55,893 bases of DNA, from positions 1-55,893 of the forward strand of contig JAJYDK010000024.1 of the NCBI GenBank assembly GCA_021777555.1, read 5' to 3'. Positions within the stretch are counted from its first letter, which is position 1, and every line of letters starts with the position of its first letter. The notes under the pieces were generated by a model, which searched no databases, had not been told where the DNA came from, and saw nothing but the letters and a program-made list of their open reading frames with translations. Positions 44,821 to 52,484 of this stretch are shown in pieces. The DNA is from Pseudomonadota bacterium (GTDB taxonomy: Bacteria; Pseudomonadota; Gammaproteobacteria; Steroidobacterales; Steroidobacteraceae). The position numbers and the translations under genes were made by a program.

Positions 44821-46314
44821 ATGAACGACGCCACCGAAAGCGAAGTCCCGGCCGCGGCCATGAGAAATTCCTTATGGCGCAAGCTCTTTGCGGTGCACCC
44901 GGTGGTGGCGCCGGAGCGCGCCGGTGCGGAGCGGCTTCGCCAGACGCTCTCGGTCTGGGCGCTGATGGCGATCGGGATCGGCGCCACTATCGGTACGGGC
45001 ATTTTCGTCCTCACGGGCACGGTGGCGGCCAACCAGTCGGGTCCGGCGGTGACACTGTCCCTGCTGATTGCGGCCTTCGGTAGCGGCCTTGCGGCGCTGT
45101 GCTACGCGGAGTTCGCCGCCTTTCTGCCGGTGCCCGGCAGCGCCTACAGCTACACATACGCGACGCTCGGGGAGGTGGTGGCCTGGTTCATCGGCTGGAA
45201 CCTCATGCTCGAGTACGCGATCTCGGCCTCGGCGGTGGCTGTCAGCTGGTCGGCGTACGTGGTCAATCTGCTCACCGAAGTGCACATTCACCTGCCGGGG
45301 ATGTGGATCAATGCGCCCTTTGCGCAGAGCGCGAGCGGCCATCTGGTGGCCACGGGGGCAATCGTCAACGTGCCCGCGGTGCTCATCGTTCTGGGAATGA
45401 GCGTGCTGTTGTACGTGGGCATCCAGGAGACCGCGAAGGCGACGAATTTCATGGTCGCACTGAAAGTGACGATCATCATCATTTTCGTGATCGCGGGCCT
45501 GAAGTTCATCGACCCGGCCAACTGGCACCCGTACATTCCGGCCAATACCGGCACTTTCGGACACTTTGGCTGGACCGGCGTGCTGCAGGGCGCGGGGATC
45601 ATCTTCTTCTCCTACGTCGGGTTCGATACGGCCTCGACGACGGCCCTGGAGGCGCGCAATCCGCAACGCGATCTGCCGATGGGGATCATCGGCACTCTGG
45701 TGATCTCCACGGTGCTCTACGTCGCCATGGCGGCGGCGATCACCGGCATGGTGCCGTTCTTCAAACTCAACGTGGACGCACCCGTCGCGGTGGCGCTCGA
45801 TGCGCATCCGGCGCTCTCGTGGCTCGGCATGTTCGTGAAGATCGGGGCGATCGCCGGCATGACTTCCGTCATCCTGACCTCGCTCCTGGGACAGCCGCGC
45901 ATCCTGCTGGCGATGGCCGATGACGGTCTGCTGCCTCCCTTGATGAGCCGCTGTCACCCGCGCTTCAAGACTCCGCACGTGGCCACCGCGATCACCGGGA
46001 TCGGGGCGGCGGTCATTGCCGGGGTATTTCCGCTCGACGTGCTGGCGGATCTGATCTCGATCGGCATTCTGCTGGCTTTCGCGGTGGTATGCATCGGGGT
46101 GCTGGTGATGCGGTACACGCGTCCCGAGGCGCATCGGCCCTTCCGCGTGCCGTGGGCATGGCTGCTGTGCCCGCTCGGGGCGCTGGTGTGTCTCGGCATG
46201 ACTTACTTCCTCTCCGACGCCACCTGGATCCGCCTGGTGGTCTGGACGGCGATCGGCGGGGCCATCTACGCCTTCTACGGCTTCCACCACAGCAAGCAGC
46301 GCTCATCGGCATGA
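44821..46314 (+). CDS. APC-family amino acid/polyamine permease
   Basis: Twelve-helix transporter of 497 residues. Helix 1 carries the substrate-binding break MAIGIGATIGTGIFVLTGT, and helix 6 has the matching SYVGFDTASTTALEARNPQRDLP. It resembles cationic amino-acid (CAT) permeases. The next gene, agmatine deiminase, overlaps it by four bases, so agmatine, arginine or putrescine is a reasonable substrate. That is inference. The ATG at 44821 is preferred over a TTG 18 bases upstream. Confidence 0.87.
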   Translation: MNDATESEVPAAAMRNSLWRKLFAVHPVVAPERAGAERLRQTLSVWALMAIGIGATIGTGIFVLTGTVAANQSGPAVTLSLLIAAFGSGLAALCYAEFAAFLPVPGSAYSYTYATLGEVVAWFIGWNLMLEYAISASAVAVSWSAYVVNLLTEVHIHLPGMWINAPFAQSASGHLVATGAIVNVPAVLIVLGMSVLLYVGIQETAKATNFMVALKVTIIIIFVIAGLKFIDPANWHPYIPANTGTFGHFGWTGVLQGAGIIFFSYVGFDTASTTALEARNPQRDLPMGIIGTLVISTVLYVAMAAAITGMVPFFKLNVDAPVAVALDAHPALSWLGMFVKIGAIAGMTSVILTSLLGQPRILLAMADDGLLPPLMSRCHPRFKTPHVATAITGIGAAVIAGVFPLDVLADLISIGILLAFAVVCIGVLVMRYTRPEAHRPFRVPWAWLLCPLGALVCLGMTYFLSDATWIRLVVWTAIGGAIYAFYGFHHSKQRSSA

Positions 46315-47450
46315 CCGAGACCGGGGCTCTCGAGAGCACGCCCGCGGCCGATGGCTGGTGGATGCCGGCGGAGTTCGAGCCGCACTCGGGCTGTTGGATG
46401 TTGTGGCCGGAGCGGCCGGACAACTGGCGCGAAGCCGCGCATCCGGCCCAGGCGGCCTTTGCCGCCGTGGCCGCGGCCATCGGGCGGTTCGAGAAAGTCC
46501 ACGTGGGCGTCTCGGCCGCTCATCAGGCGAGGGCGCGCGCGATGCTGCCCGCGCACGTGGAGCTCCTCACCCTGGCGCACGATGACTGTTGGATGCGCGA
46601 CGTCGGCCCGACCTACGTGGTCGGCGAGCGCCCGGGGTTGCGTGGCGTGCATTGGCATTTCAACGCCTGGGGCGGACTCGAAGGCGGCCTCTATCATCCC
46701 TGGGACCAGGACGAGCGGGTGGCCGCGCAGGTGCTGGCTCACGAGCAGCGGGCGCGCTACCGCGCGCCGATCATCATCGAGGGCGGCGCCATTCACGTCG
46801 ATGGCCAAGGCACCGCGCTGCTTTCGCAGGAGTGCGTCCTCAACCCCAACCGCAATCCGGGCATGACCCGCGAGCGCATGGAGGCGGTGCTGCGCGAGTA
46901 TCTCGGCGTGAGCCATTTCATCTGGCTCGGCCGCGGCGTGTTCAACGACGAGACGGACGGCCACATCGACAATCTGGCCTGCTTCGTCGCTCCGGGCAAG
47001 GTGTGTCTCGGCTGGAGCGATGATCGCTCAGATCCCCAGCACGCGATTTCGCTCGATGCCTGGGAGCGATTGAATGATGCGCGCGATGCACAGGGCCGGC
47101 GGCTGGAGGTGACCCGGCTTCCCATGCCGGGGCCGCTGCACATGACGGAGGAGGAGGCGCGCGGGCTTGCCCCGAGCGAGCGCTGCAAGAGCCGCGTGGC
47201 CGGAGAGCGCCTGGCGGGCAGCTACGTGAACTTCTACATGGCCAACGGGGGCCTCGTCATGCCGCTGCTCGACCCCCGCACGGACGCTGTGGCCGCGGAA
47301 TGCCTGAAGCGTCTGTGTCCGGAGCGGCAGGTGGTCGGTGTGCCGGCGCGCGAGATTCTGCTCGGCGGCGGCGGCATCCATTGCATCACCCAGCAGGTGC
47401 CGGATCCGCAGGCGATCCGCAGGAGGCCGGCGGGCCGGGCGAGCGAGTAA
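46311..47450 (+). CDS. aguA: Agmatine deiminase
   Basis: Hydrolyses agmatine to N-carbamoylputrescine and ammonia. The 379 residues contain the guanidine-modifying fold marks: EFEPHSGCWMLWPERPDNWR, DDCWMRDVGPTYVV, FNAWGG, IIIEGGAIHVDGQGTALL, DETDGHIDNLACF and the catalytic Cys in EILLGGGGIHCITQQ (about residue 360). The partner aguB (carbamoylputrescine amidase) is not adjacent. Its 3' end overlaps the converging dehydratase gene by 65 bases. Confidence 0.95.
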   Translation: MTETGALESTPAADGWWMPAEFEPHSGCWMLWPERPDNWREAAHPAQAAFAAVAAAIGRFEKVHVGVSAAHQARARAMLPAHVELLTLAHDDCWMRDVGPTYVVGERPGLRGVHWHFNAWGGLEGGLYHPWDQDERVAAQVLAHEQRARYRAPIIIEGGAIHVDGQGTALLSQECVLNPNRNPGMTRERMEAVLREYLGVSHFIWLGRGVFNDETDGHIDNLACFVAPGKVCLGWSDDRSDPQHAISLDAWERLNDARDAQGRRLEVTRLPMPGPLHMTEEEARGLAPSERCKSRVAGERLAGSYVNFYMANGGLVMPLLDPRTDAVAAECLKRLCPERQVVGVPAREILLGGGGIHCITQQVPDPQAIRRRPAGRASE

Positions 47451-48393
47451 TCCTCGCCCAATCCACATTGCCGCCCGAAACGACGATCCCGACGCGTTTG
47501 CCGCGTACGGGGACCTTGCCCGAGAGGGCGGCGGCCGCGGCGAGGGCGCCGGTGGGCTCGACCACGATTTTCATGCGTCCGGTGAAAAAGGCCATCGTCT
47601 CGAGGAGCTCGGCGTCACTCACGGTGACGATGTCATCGATGAGGCCCTGGATGACCGGGAAGGTGTACTCACCCAGATGCCGGGTCTGAGCGCCGTCGGC
47701 GATGGTCTCGGGCGTGTCGATGTGGACGATGCGCCCGGCGCGCAGGCTCCGCAGTCCATCGTCCCCCGCCTCAGGCTCCACACCGATCACCGCACAGCCG
47801 GGGCACAGGGTGCGCGCGGCCACCGCGCAACCCGACAATAGTCCTCCGCCGCCGAGCGGCACCAGCAGCAGATCGAGCGGTCCCGCATCCTCCAGCAGTT
47901 CCTTGGCCGTGGTGCCCTGGCCGGCCATGACATCGGGATGGTCGTAGGGCGGTATCAGGGTGAGTCCCCGCTCTTCGGCGAGACGCCGGCTAATCGCTTC
48001 GCGGTCCTCGGTGTAGCGGTCGTAGAGGACCACTTCTGCCCCATAGCCCCGTGTGGCCTCCACTTTGATGGCCGGCGCATCGTGCGGCATGACGATCACC
48101 GCATGGCTCCCGAGCAGGCGCGCGGCCAGGGCGATCGCCTGGGCGTGGTTGCCCGAGGAATAGGTGACGACGCCCGCCGATTTTCTGTCCGGCGAAAGGA
48201 GCGAGATCGCGTTGTACGCCCCACGGAATTTGAATGCGCCCACGCGCTGGAAGTTCTCGCACTTGAACAGGAGGCGCGCGCCGCTCGCCTCATCGGCGCT
48301 CCTCGAAGTCAGCACGGGCGTGCGGTGGGCGATGCCCGAGAGGCGCCCGTGCGCGGCTTCGATGTCGGCGAAGGTCAGGGCGAATTCACTCAT
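47386..48393 (-). CDS. Threonine/serine dehydratase (short, catabolic type)
   Basis: Fold type II PLP enzyme of 335 residues that deaminates threonine and/or serine. The PLP lysine is in GAFKFRGAYNAI (about residue 57), with SSGNHAQAIALAARLLG and the phosphate loop PLGGGGLLSGCAVAA. There is no ACT regulatory domain, so it is TdcB/serine-racemase-like and not the isoleucine-regulated IlvA. Threo-3-hydroxyaspartate ammonia-lyase is an alternative. The ATG at 48393 is preferred; the longer frame adds a non-conserved stretch. Confidence 0.88.
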   Translation of the reverse strand: MSEFALTFADIEAAHGRLSGIAHRTPVLTSRSADEASGARLLFKCENFQRVGAFKFRGAYNAISLLSPDRKSAGVVTYSSGNHAQAIALAARLLGSHAVIVMPHDAPAIKVEATRGYGAEVVLYDRYTEDREAISRRLAEERGLTLIPPYDHPDVMAGQGTTAKELLEDAGPLDLLLVPLGGGGLLSGCAVAARTLCPGCAVIGVEPEAGDDGLRSLRAGRIVHIDTPETIADGAQTRHLGEYTFPVIQGLIDDIVTVSDAELLETMAFFTGRMKIVVEPTGALAAAAALSGKVPVRGKRVGIVVSGGNVDWARITRSPGPPASCGSPADPAPAG

Positions 48394-48864
48394 GATGGCG
48401 GGGCAGCGGGTGACAGGAATCCGCATTTATACGCGAATGCGTCGGCAAATCGCATGGACTCAGGGCTCTGCAGCCACCAGGCTGTGCCGTGCACCGGCCG
48501 CCCCGCCTGCGCCTTCGCTCCAGAATCCCGCGTCGCCCGTCCGGTCCGCCGTGCGCGACGACTACGGTCATGCCGATGACATGCGGAACGGGTTGAATCG
48601 GGGCTGTCGTCGTAGATATACAGATGGTAGGGCGATCGACATCGGCGCTAGGCTTGTTTTCAATGAAACGCGGGGCCTGCCGTGCTCCTGCGTCGAGGCC
48701 GGCGGGTTCTTGGGGAGTGCGCGAGCCCGCTCAGGGCAGAGGGCTGAGGCTCTCTCTCTCTCGAAGGGGGGGGTGTGATCCATCCCAGTGGGGAGAGAGG
48801 GGCTGTAAATCCATGAATACGCACGCACTTTATCCGCCAGGGCAATAAGACGAGGAACGGCGAT
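48394..48864. other. Gene-poor region with a low-complexity tract
   Basis: In 471 bases I find no convincing gene on either strand. Landmarks are the short inverted repeat GTCAT-GCCG-ATGAC, an AT-richer patch around 48655, and a low-complexity tract at 48750-48773 with six CT units followed by eight G. The last 15 bases hold the ribosome binding site of the small gene that follows. Codon-like bias is absent throughout. Confidence 0.5.
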
Positions 48865-49062
48865 ATGCAACGCATGAGCACGGCCGAGAAGGCGCATGAA
48901 TGGGTTATCGACTACAGCGCGGCGAGAGCCAAGGCGATCGAGTGGCTTGGCGACCGCTATCTGCTGGCCAAACCGGTCCCGCGCCGCAGCGCCGGTCAGG
49001 TATACGGCGCACCATCGCAGGTCCGCCGCCGCGCGCCGGACCTGTTTTTCCGGGGCGCCTGA
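48865..49062 (+). CDS. Small protein of unknown function
   Basis: Possible gene of 65 residues. It has a good GAGGA ribosome binding site (48852-48856) eight bases before the ATG. The first half is amphipathic and helix-like (EKAHEWVIDYSAARAKAIEWLGDRYLLAKPV); the second is basic and Pro/Arg rich, ending DLFFRGA. I do not recognise a family. No signal peptide or membrane helix is present. It ends 37 bases before the 3' end of pqqE, converging with it. Nothing links it to PQQ beyond position. Confidence 0.5.
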   Translation: MQRMSTAEKAHEWVIDYSAARAKAIEWLGDRYLLAKPVPRRSAGQVYGAPSQVRRRAPDLFFRGA

Positions 49063-49099
49063 TACGAGGACGCCGGTGGCCGACTACGCACCGCCCGCC

Positions 49100-50230
49100 C
49101 TAGCGTGCGCGGTAGTCCCGGAAGAGCAGCGGCTGCCCGCGCGCCACGGCGTGATCGGCCTGCTCCGCCGTCCCGGCGATGGCGGACACCAGATGATGGT
49201 ACGGTGATCGATCGCAGACCGGGTCGGCGTTGGCCGCATCCCCGGTGAGCAGATAGGCCTGGCAGCGGCAGCCGCCAAAATCACGCGCCCGCTCCGGGCA
49301 ACCGCGGCAGGGATCGCGCATCCACGCCTCGCCGCGGTAACGGTTGAACGCCGGCGAGTCATACCAGATCGATCCGATGTCGGCATCGCGCACATTGGGG
49401 AAGGCGAGACCCGGCAGCATGCGCGCCGCGTGGCAGGGCAGCGCGAGGCCGTCGGGCGCGATGGCCAGGAACACCTGGCCGAGGCCGTTCATGCAAGGCT
49501 TGGGGCGTGTCTCGAAGTAATCCGGCACCACGAAGAAGATGCGCATGCGCGAGCCCACCCGCTCGCGAAAGCGTCGCGTGGCATCCTCGGCGCGGCGCAG
49601 TTGCTCGCGGCTCGGCAGCAGCTGCGCACGGTTGAGCCACGCCCAGCCATAATACTGGGTGTTGGCGAGCTCGACGTACTCGGCCCCCATGCGCTCGGCC
49701 ATCGCGAGGATGTCCTCCACGTGATCGATATTGAGGCGATGGATCACCACATTGAGCACCATGGGATAGCGGTACTTCTTGATGAGCGCCGCCACTCGGG
49801 ACTTGAGCTCGAAAGTGCGTGTGCTGCTCAGGAAGTCGTTGATGCGCCGCGTGCTGTCCTGGAAGGAGAGCTGGATGTGGTCGAGCCCGGCTTCCTTCAG
49901 CGCCGCCAGGCGCCCCTCGGTCAATCCGACTCCGGAGGTGATCAGGTTGGTGTAGAAGCCGAGGTCATGGGCCTGCGCGACGATGCTCTCGAGATCCTCT
50001 CTGGCGAGCGGCTCGCCACCGGAGAGCCCGAGTTGCACCGCGCCGAGCGCGCGAGCCTCGCGCAGCACCCGCAGCCAGTCGGCAGTGTCGAGCTCGGGGC
50101 CGATGCCCGAGAAGTCCGTCGGGTTGTAGCAGAACGCGCAATGCAGTGGGCAGCGGTACGTCAGCTCGAGCAGCAGCCACAGCGGCGGGCCGGGCCGCTT
50201 CGGTGGCGCCTCCTCGACCTGCGCGCTCAC
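49100..50230 (-). CDS. pqqE: PqqA peptide cyclase (radical SAM)
   Basis: Radical-SAM enzyme that links the Glu and Tyr side chains of PqqA in PQQ synthesis. The 376 residues carry the radical-SAM motif CPLHCAFC near residue 28, the GLSGGEPL turn and a C-terminal SPASM-type Cys set (PCMNGLG, LPCHAARM, DPCRGCPERARDFGGCRC). The start is taken as GTG at 50230, overlapping the pqqD stop by four bases. It is the last gene of pqqABCDE. Confidence 0.96.
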   Translation of the reverse strand: MSAQVEEAPPKRPGPPLWLLLELTYRCPLHCAFCYNPTDFSGIGPELDTADWLRVLREARALGAVQLGLSGGEPLAREDLESIVAQAHDLGFYTNLITSGVGLTEGRLAALKEAGLDHIQLSFQDSTRRINDFLSSTRTFELKSRVAALIKKYRYPMVLNVVIHRLNIDHVEDILAMAERMGAEYVELANTQYYGWAWLNRAQLLPSREQLRRAEDATRRFRERVGSRMRIFFVVPDYFETRPKPCMNGLGQVFLAIAPDGLALPCHAARMLPGLAFPNVRDADIGSIWYDSPAFNRYRGEAWMRDPCRGCPERARDFGGCRCQAYLLTGDAANADPVCDRSPYHHLVSAIAGTAEQADHAVARGQPLLFRDYRAR

Positions 50231-50502
50231 GGGCGCAGCTCCAGCCAGTTGCGCTCCAAGGCGAGCGTGAGGAAGGCGAGAACATCCTTGCCGAGCTCGG
50301 CGCAATACGTCCGCTCGAGCTCGCCGATGACCTCGGCGACGGTCCGAGCGCCGTCGCAGCGAGTCAGGATGGCCGCGGCGCTCGCGTTGAGTTTCACCAT
50401 CCCCTCGGGATAAAGCAGGACGTGCGCGCCCTGCGCTCCCTCCCATTGCAGCCGCGTGCCCCGCGCGATCACCGGTCGTGACGCCACGTCGAGCTCAGTC
50501 AA
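50227..50502 (-). CDS. pqqD: PQQ peptide chaperone
   Basis: Small carrier of 91 residues that binds PqqA and presents it to PqqE. The RRE (RiPP recognition) fold is visible as [39 protein letters not shown]. Length and order between pqqC and pqqE are standard. It overlaps both neighbours by four bases. Confidence 0.94.
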   Translation of the reverse strand: MTELDVASRPVIARGTRLQWEGAQGAHVLLYPEGMVKLNASAAAILTRCDGARTVAEVIGELERTYCAELGKDVLAFLTLALERNWLELRP

Positions 50503-51197
50503 GACGGGACTCCGTACCGGTGCTGCAGGGCATCATTCATCTGCCACAGCACGTCGAGCTTGAATTGCAGGACCTCGAGAGCGCGCTCCTGCGCCGTGCG
50601 TGTGGTGAATCGCGCGAGGGTCGTCGCCAGGGCAAATTCGACGTCCCGCGAGGCCTGGCTCACCCGGTTCTGGAAATAGCGCAATCCCTCGCGCTCGATC
50701 CAGGGGTAGTGCTCCGGCCACCCGGCCAGCCGCTGCCTGTGGATCTGCGGCGCAAACATCTCGGTGAGCGAGGCGCACACCGCTTCCGGCCACGGTGCGC
50801 GGCGCGCGAAATTCACGTATGCGTCGACTGCGAAACGTACGCCCGGCAGGAGGTCTTCCAGACTTTCGGTCCGCGCGCGTTCCAGTCCCACCGCGTCCGC
50901 AAGGCGCAGCCACGCCTCGATGCCCCCGGCATCATCACCGTCACCATCGTGATCGTGAATGCGCCGTATCCACTCGCGCCGCACGGTGCGATCGTCGCAG
51001 TTGCTGAGAATCGCCGCGTCCTTGATCGGGATGCTGATCTGGTAGTAGAAGCGGTTGGCCACCCAGCCGCGGATCTGCGCCGCACTGGCGCGCCCGGAAT
51101 TCAACATCACATTGAACGGATGGTGAATGTGGTAGCCGGCCCCCTTGGCGCGCAGCCGCGCTTCGAACTCCGATCGGCTCCAGGGGGCCTCGCTCAC
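50499..51197 (-). CDS. pqqC: Pyrroloquinoline-quinone synthase
   Basis: Cofactorless oxidase of 232 residues that carries out the final ring closure and eight-electron oxidation to PQQ. Recognisable segments are [37 protein letters not shown] and the active-site HDHDG near residue 81. It overlaps pqqB and pqqD by four bases on each side. Confidence 0.96.
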   Translation of the reverse strand: MSEAPWSRSEFEARLRAKGAGYHIHHPFNVMLNSGRASAAQIRGWVANRFYYQISIPIKDAAILSNCDDRTVRREWIRRIHDHDGDGDDAGGIEAWLRLADAVGLERARTESLEDLLPGVRFAVDAYVNFARRAPWPEAVCASLTEMFAPQIHRQRLAGWPEHYPWIEREGLRYFQNRVSQASRDVEFALATTLARFTTRTAQERALEVLQFKLDVLWQMNDALQHRYGVPS

Positions 51198-52138
51198 AGC
51201 TCGATCTCCATGCCATCCCAGGCGACCTCGATCCCCCGACGCTCGAGCTCGGCACGCTGCGGCGAGTCCTCATCCAGAATCGGGTTGGTGTTGTTGATAT
51301 GGATGAGGATCTTGCGCGTGCCCGCGGGCAGCCGCTCGAGCCACTCGAGCATGCCGCCCTCGCCGCTCAGGGCGAGGTGGCCGATGTCGAGCGCCCGGTG
51401 GGCCGAGAGCCCCAGGCGGATCATCTCGTCGTCGCTCCAGAACGTGCCGTCCACCAGCACGCACGCGGCGCAGCGCATCGCCCGCCACACGGACTCATCG
51501 ATCGCCGCCAGGCCTGGCGCGTAGAACAACTTGCGCTCCGTGCGCTCATCCCCGATGAGAAGCCCCACGTTGTCACCCGGCAGCGGAGCGGCGCGATTGG
51601 GCGAGTAGGGGGCCGGCTTGCCCGGCACCGGCAGCGCGCGCCAGCGCAATCCCGGCAATGTCTCGATGAGGAATTCTCCCCCGAGCGGCATCGGCCGATG
51701 GTCGATCCCGCAGTAATGCGACAGAACATCGAGGATCGGATTGCCGCGAGTGAGGTCGGCATGGACCGATTCCGTGCACCACAGCGGCCAGGGGCGCCGC
51801 GCTTCGCGGAGCATGTAGAGCCCGGTGGTGTGGTCGATCTGCCCATCGACCAGGACGATGGCGCCGATGCCTGTGTCGCGCAGTTCCCGCGCCGGACGAA
51901 GGGCGGGACTGTCACGCAACTGGAACAGGATGTCCGGCGAGGCATTGATCAGCGTCCATGGCGCGACGGGGCCCTCCGCTGTGCCCTGTTCCTGCGAGGC
52001 GCTGGTGACGGCGATCGAGGACTGGGTTCGTGCGCGTGTGCGCACCGTGCCATTGCGGGCGCCGGCGCAGTTGCGGCAGTTGCAGTTCCACTGCGGAAAA
52101 CCTCCTCCGGCGGCGGAGCCGAGCACGCGGATTCTCAT
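51194..52138 (-). CDS. pqqB: PQQ biosynthesis protein B (metallo-beta-lactamase fold)
   Basis: Metallo-beta-lactamase-fold hydroxylase of 314 residues that acts on the cross-linked Glu-Tyr intermediate. The start [21 protein letters not shown] with the family zinc-binding Cys, the [10 protein letters not shown] metal motif and [16 protein letters not shown] near the end are present. The ATG at 52138 fits the conserved beginning; it lies 10 bases after a strong hairpin that follows pqqA. Confidence 0.96.
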   Translation of the reverse strand: MRIRVLGSAAGGGFPQWNCNCRNCAGARNGTVRTRARTQSSIAVTSASQEQGTAEGPVAPWTLINASPDILFQLRDSPALRPARELRDTGIGAIVLVDGQIDHTTGLYMLREARRPWPLWCTESVHADLTRGNPILDVLSHYCGIDHRPMPLGGEFLIETLPGLRWRALPVPGKPAPYSPNRAAPLPGDNVGLLIGDERTERKLFYAPGLAAIDESVWRAMRCAACVLVDGTFWSDDEMIRLGLSAHRALDIGHLALSGEGGMLEWLERLPAGTRKILIHINNTNPILDEDSPQRAELERRGIEVAWDGMEIEL

Positions 52139-52147
52139 GGCCAGATG

Positions 52148-52182
52148 GCCCGTGGACGCCCCTGGCGGGGGCGCCCACGGGC
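52148..52182 (-). promoter_or_regulatory. Strong hairpin between pqqA and pqqB
   Basis: A 15-position stem (52148-52162 with 52168-52182, one A-C mismatch) closes a five-base loop. All other pairs are Watson-Crick and mostly G-C. No U-tract follows on the minus strand, so it is not a plain terminator. In other pqq operons a hairpin after pqqA is linked to an excess of the short pqqA transcript; a similar stabiliser or partial terminator is inferred. Confidence 0.55.
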
Positions 52183-52194
52183 GGATCGCTCCGG

Positions 52195-52269
52195 TCAGCG
52201 ATTGGCGATGTACATCGTGATTTCCATGCCAAAGCGCAGATCGATCGCCTGGGGCGTTTCCCACTTCAT
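52195..52269 (-). CDS. pqqA: PQQ precursor peptide PqqA
   Basis: Ribosomal precursor of PQQ, 24 residues. The conserved Glu16 and Tyr20, which are cross-linked and excised to form the cofactor, are in DLRFGMEITMYIANR with the required three-residue spacing. The short MKWETPQAI start is typical. It is the first gene of the operon, transcribed away from the sensor kinase. Confidence 0.95.
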   Translation of the reverse strand: MKWETPQAIDLRFGMEITMYIANR

Positions 52270-52387
52270 GACGAGTACCTCGTGTCGGTTGGACCCACGG
52301 GGCCGCTGCACCGGCCGGTCTCGCAGCACCGGCGCTCGCCCCCGATGCGTATCCTCGTCAGAAGCGCTCCGCCCCGGACAGCGGAAC

Positions 52388-52423
52388 ATCATGAATCGGG
52401 ACTCATGATAATCATGAGTCCCG
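52388..52423. promoter_or_regulatory. Palindromic operator between pqqA and the two-component system
   Basis: A perfect inverted repeat covers 52397-52423: arms of 13 bases (CGGGACTCATGAT and ATCATGAGTCCCG) around a central A. A third copy of the half-site, ATCATGAATC (one mismatch to ATCATGAGTC), lies at 52388-52397, 23 bp from its direct-repeat partner. The site is about 128 bp from the pqqA start and 62 bp from the kinase start. NarL-type response regulators bind such repeats; the regulator encoded here is the obvious candidate. Confidence 0.6.
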
Positions 52424-52433
52424 GCGAAGGGCC

Positions 52434-52442
52434 TGCTACGAT
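52434..52442 (+). promoter_or_regulatory. Possible extended -10 for the sensor kinase gene
   Basis: TGCTACGAT has the TGN extension followed by TACGAT (five of six consensus positions). A -35 would fall at 52414-52420, inside the palindrome's right arm, and is not consensus there, as expected if an activator replaces it. The proposal rests on this hexamer alone. Confidence 0.3.
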
Positions 52443-52484
52443 GGCCTCGATGTCCACCCGAGGGCCCGGCCCGCGACAGTCGCC

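Noticed and set aside
48568-48897. 109-residue minus-strand frame in the gap after the dehydratase gene
   Set aside because: It spans the CT/G tract, overlaps the start of the small gene, has no recognisable domain and no good ribosome binding site.
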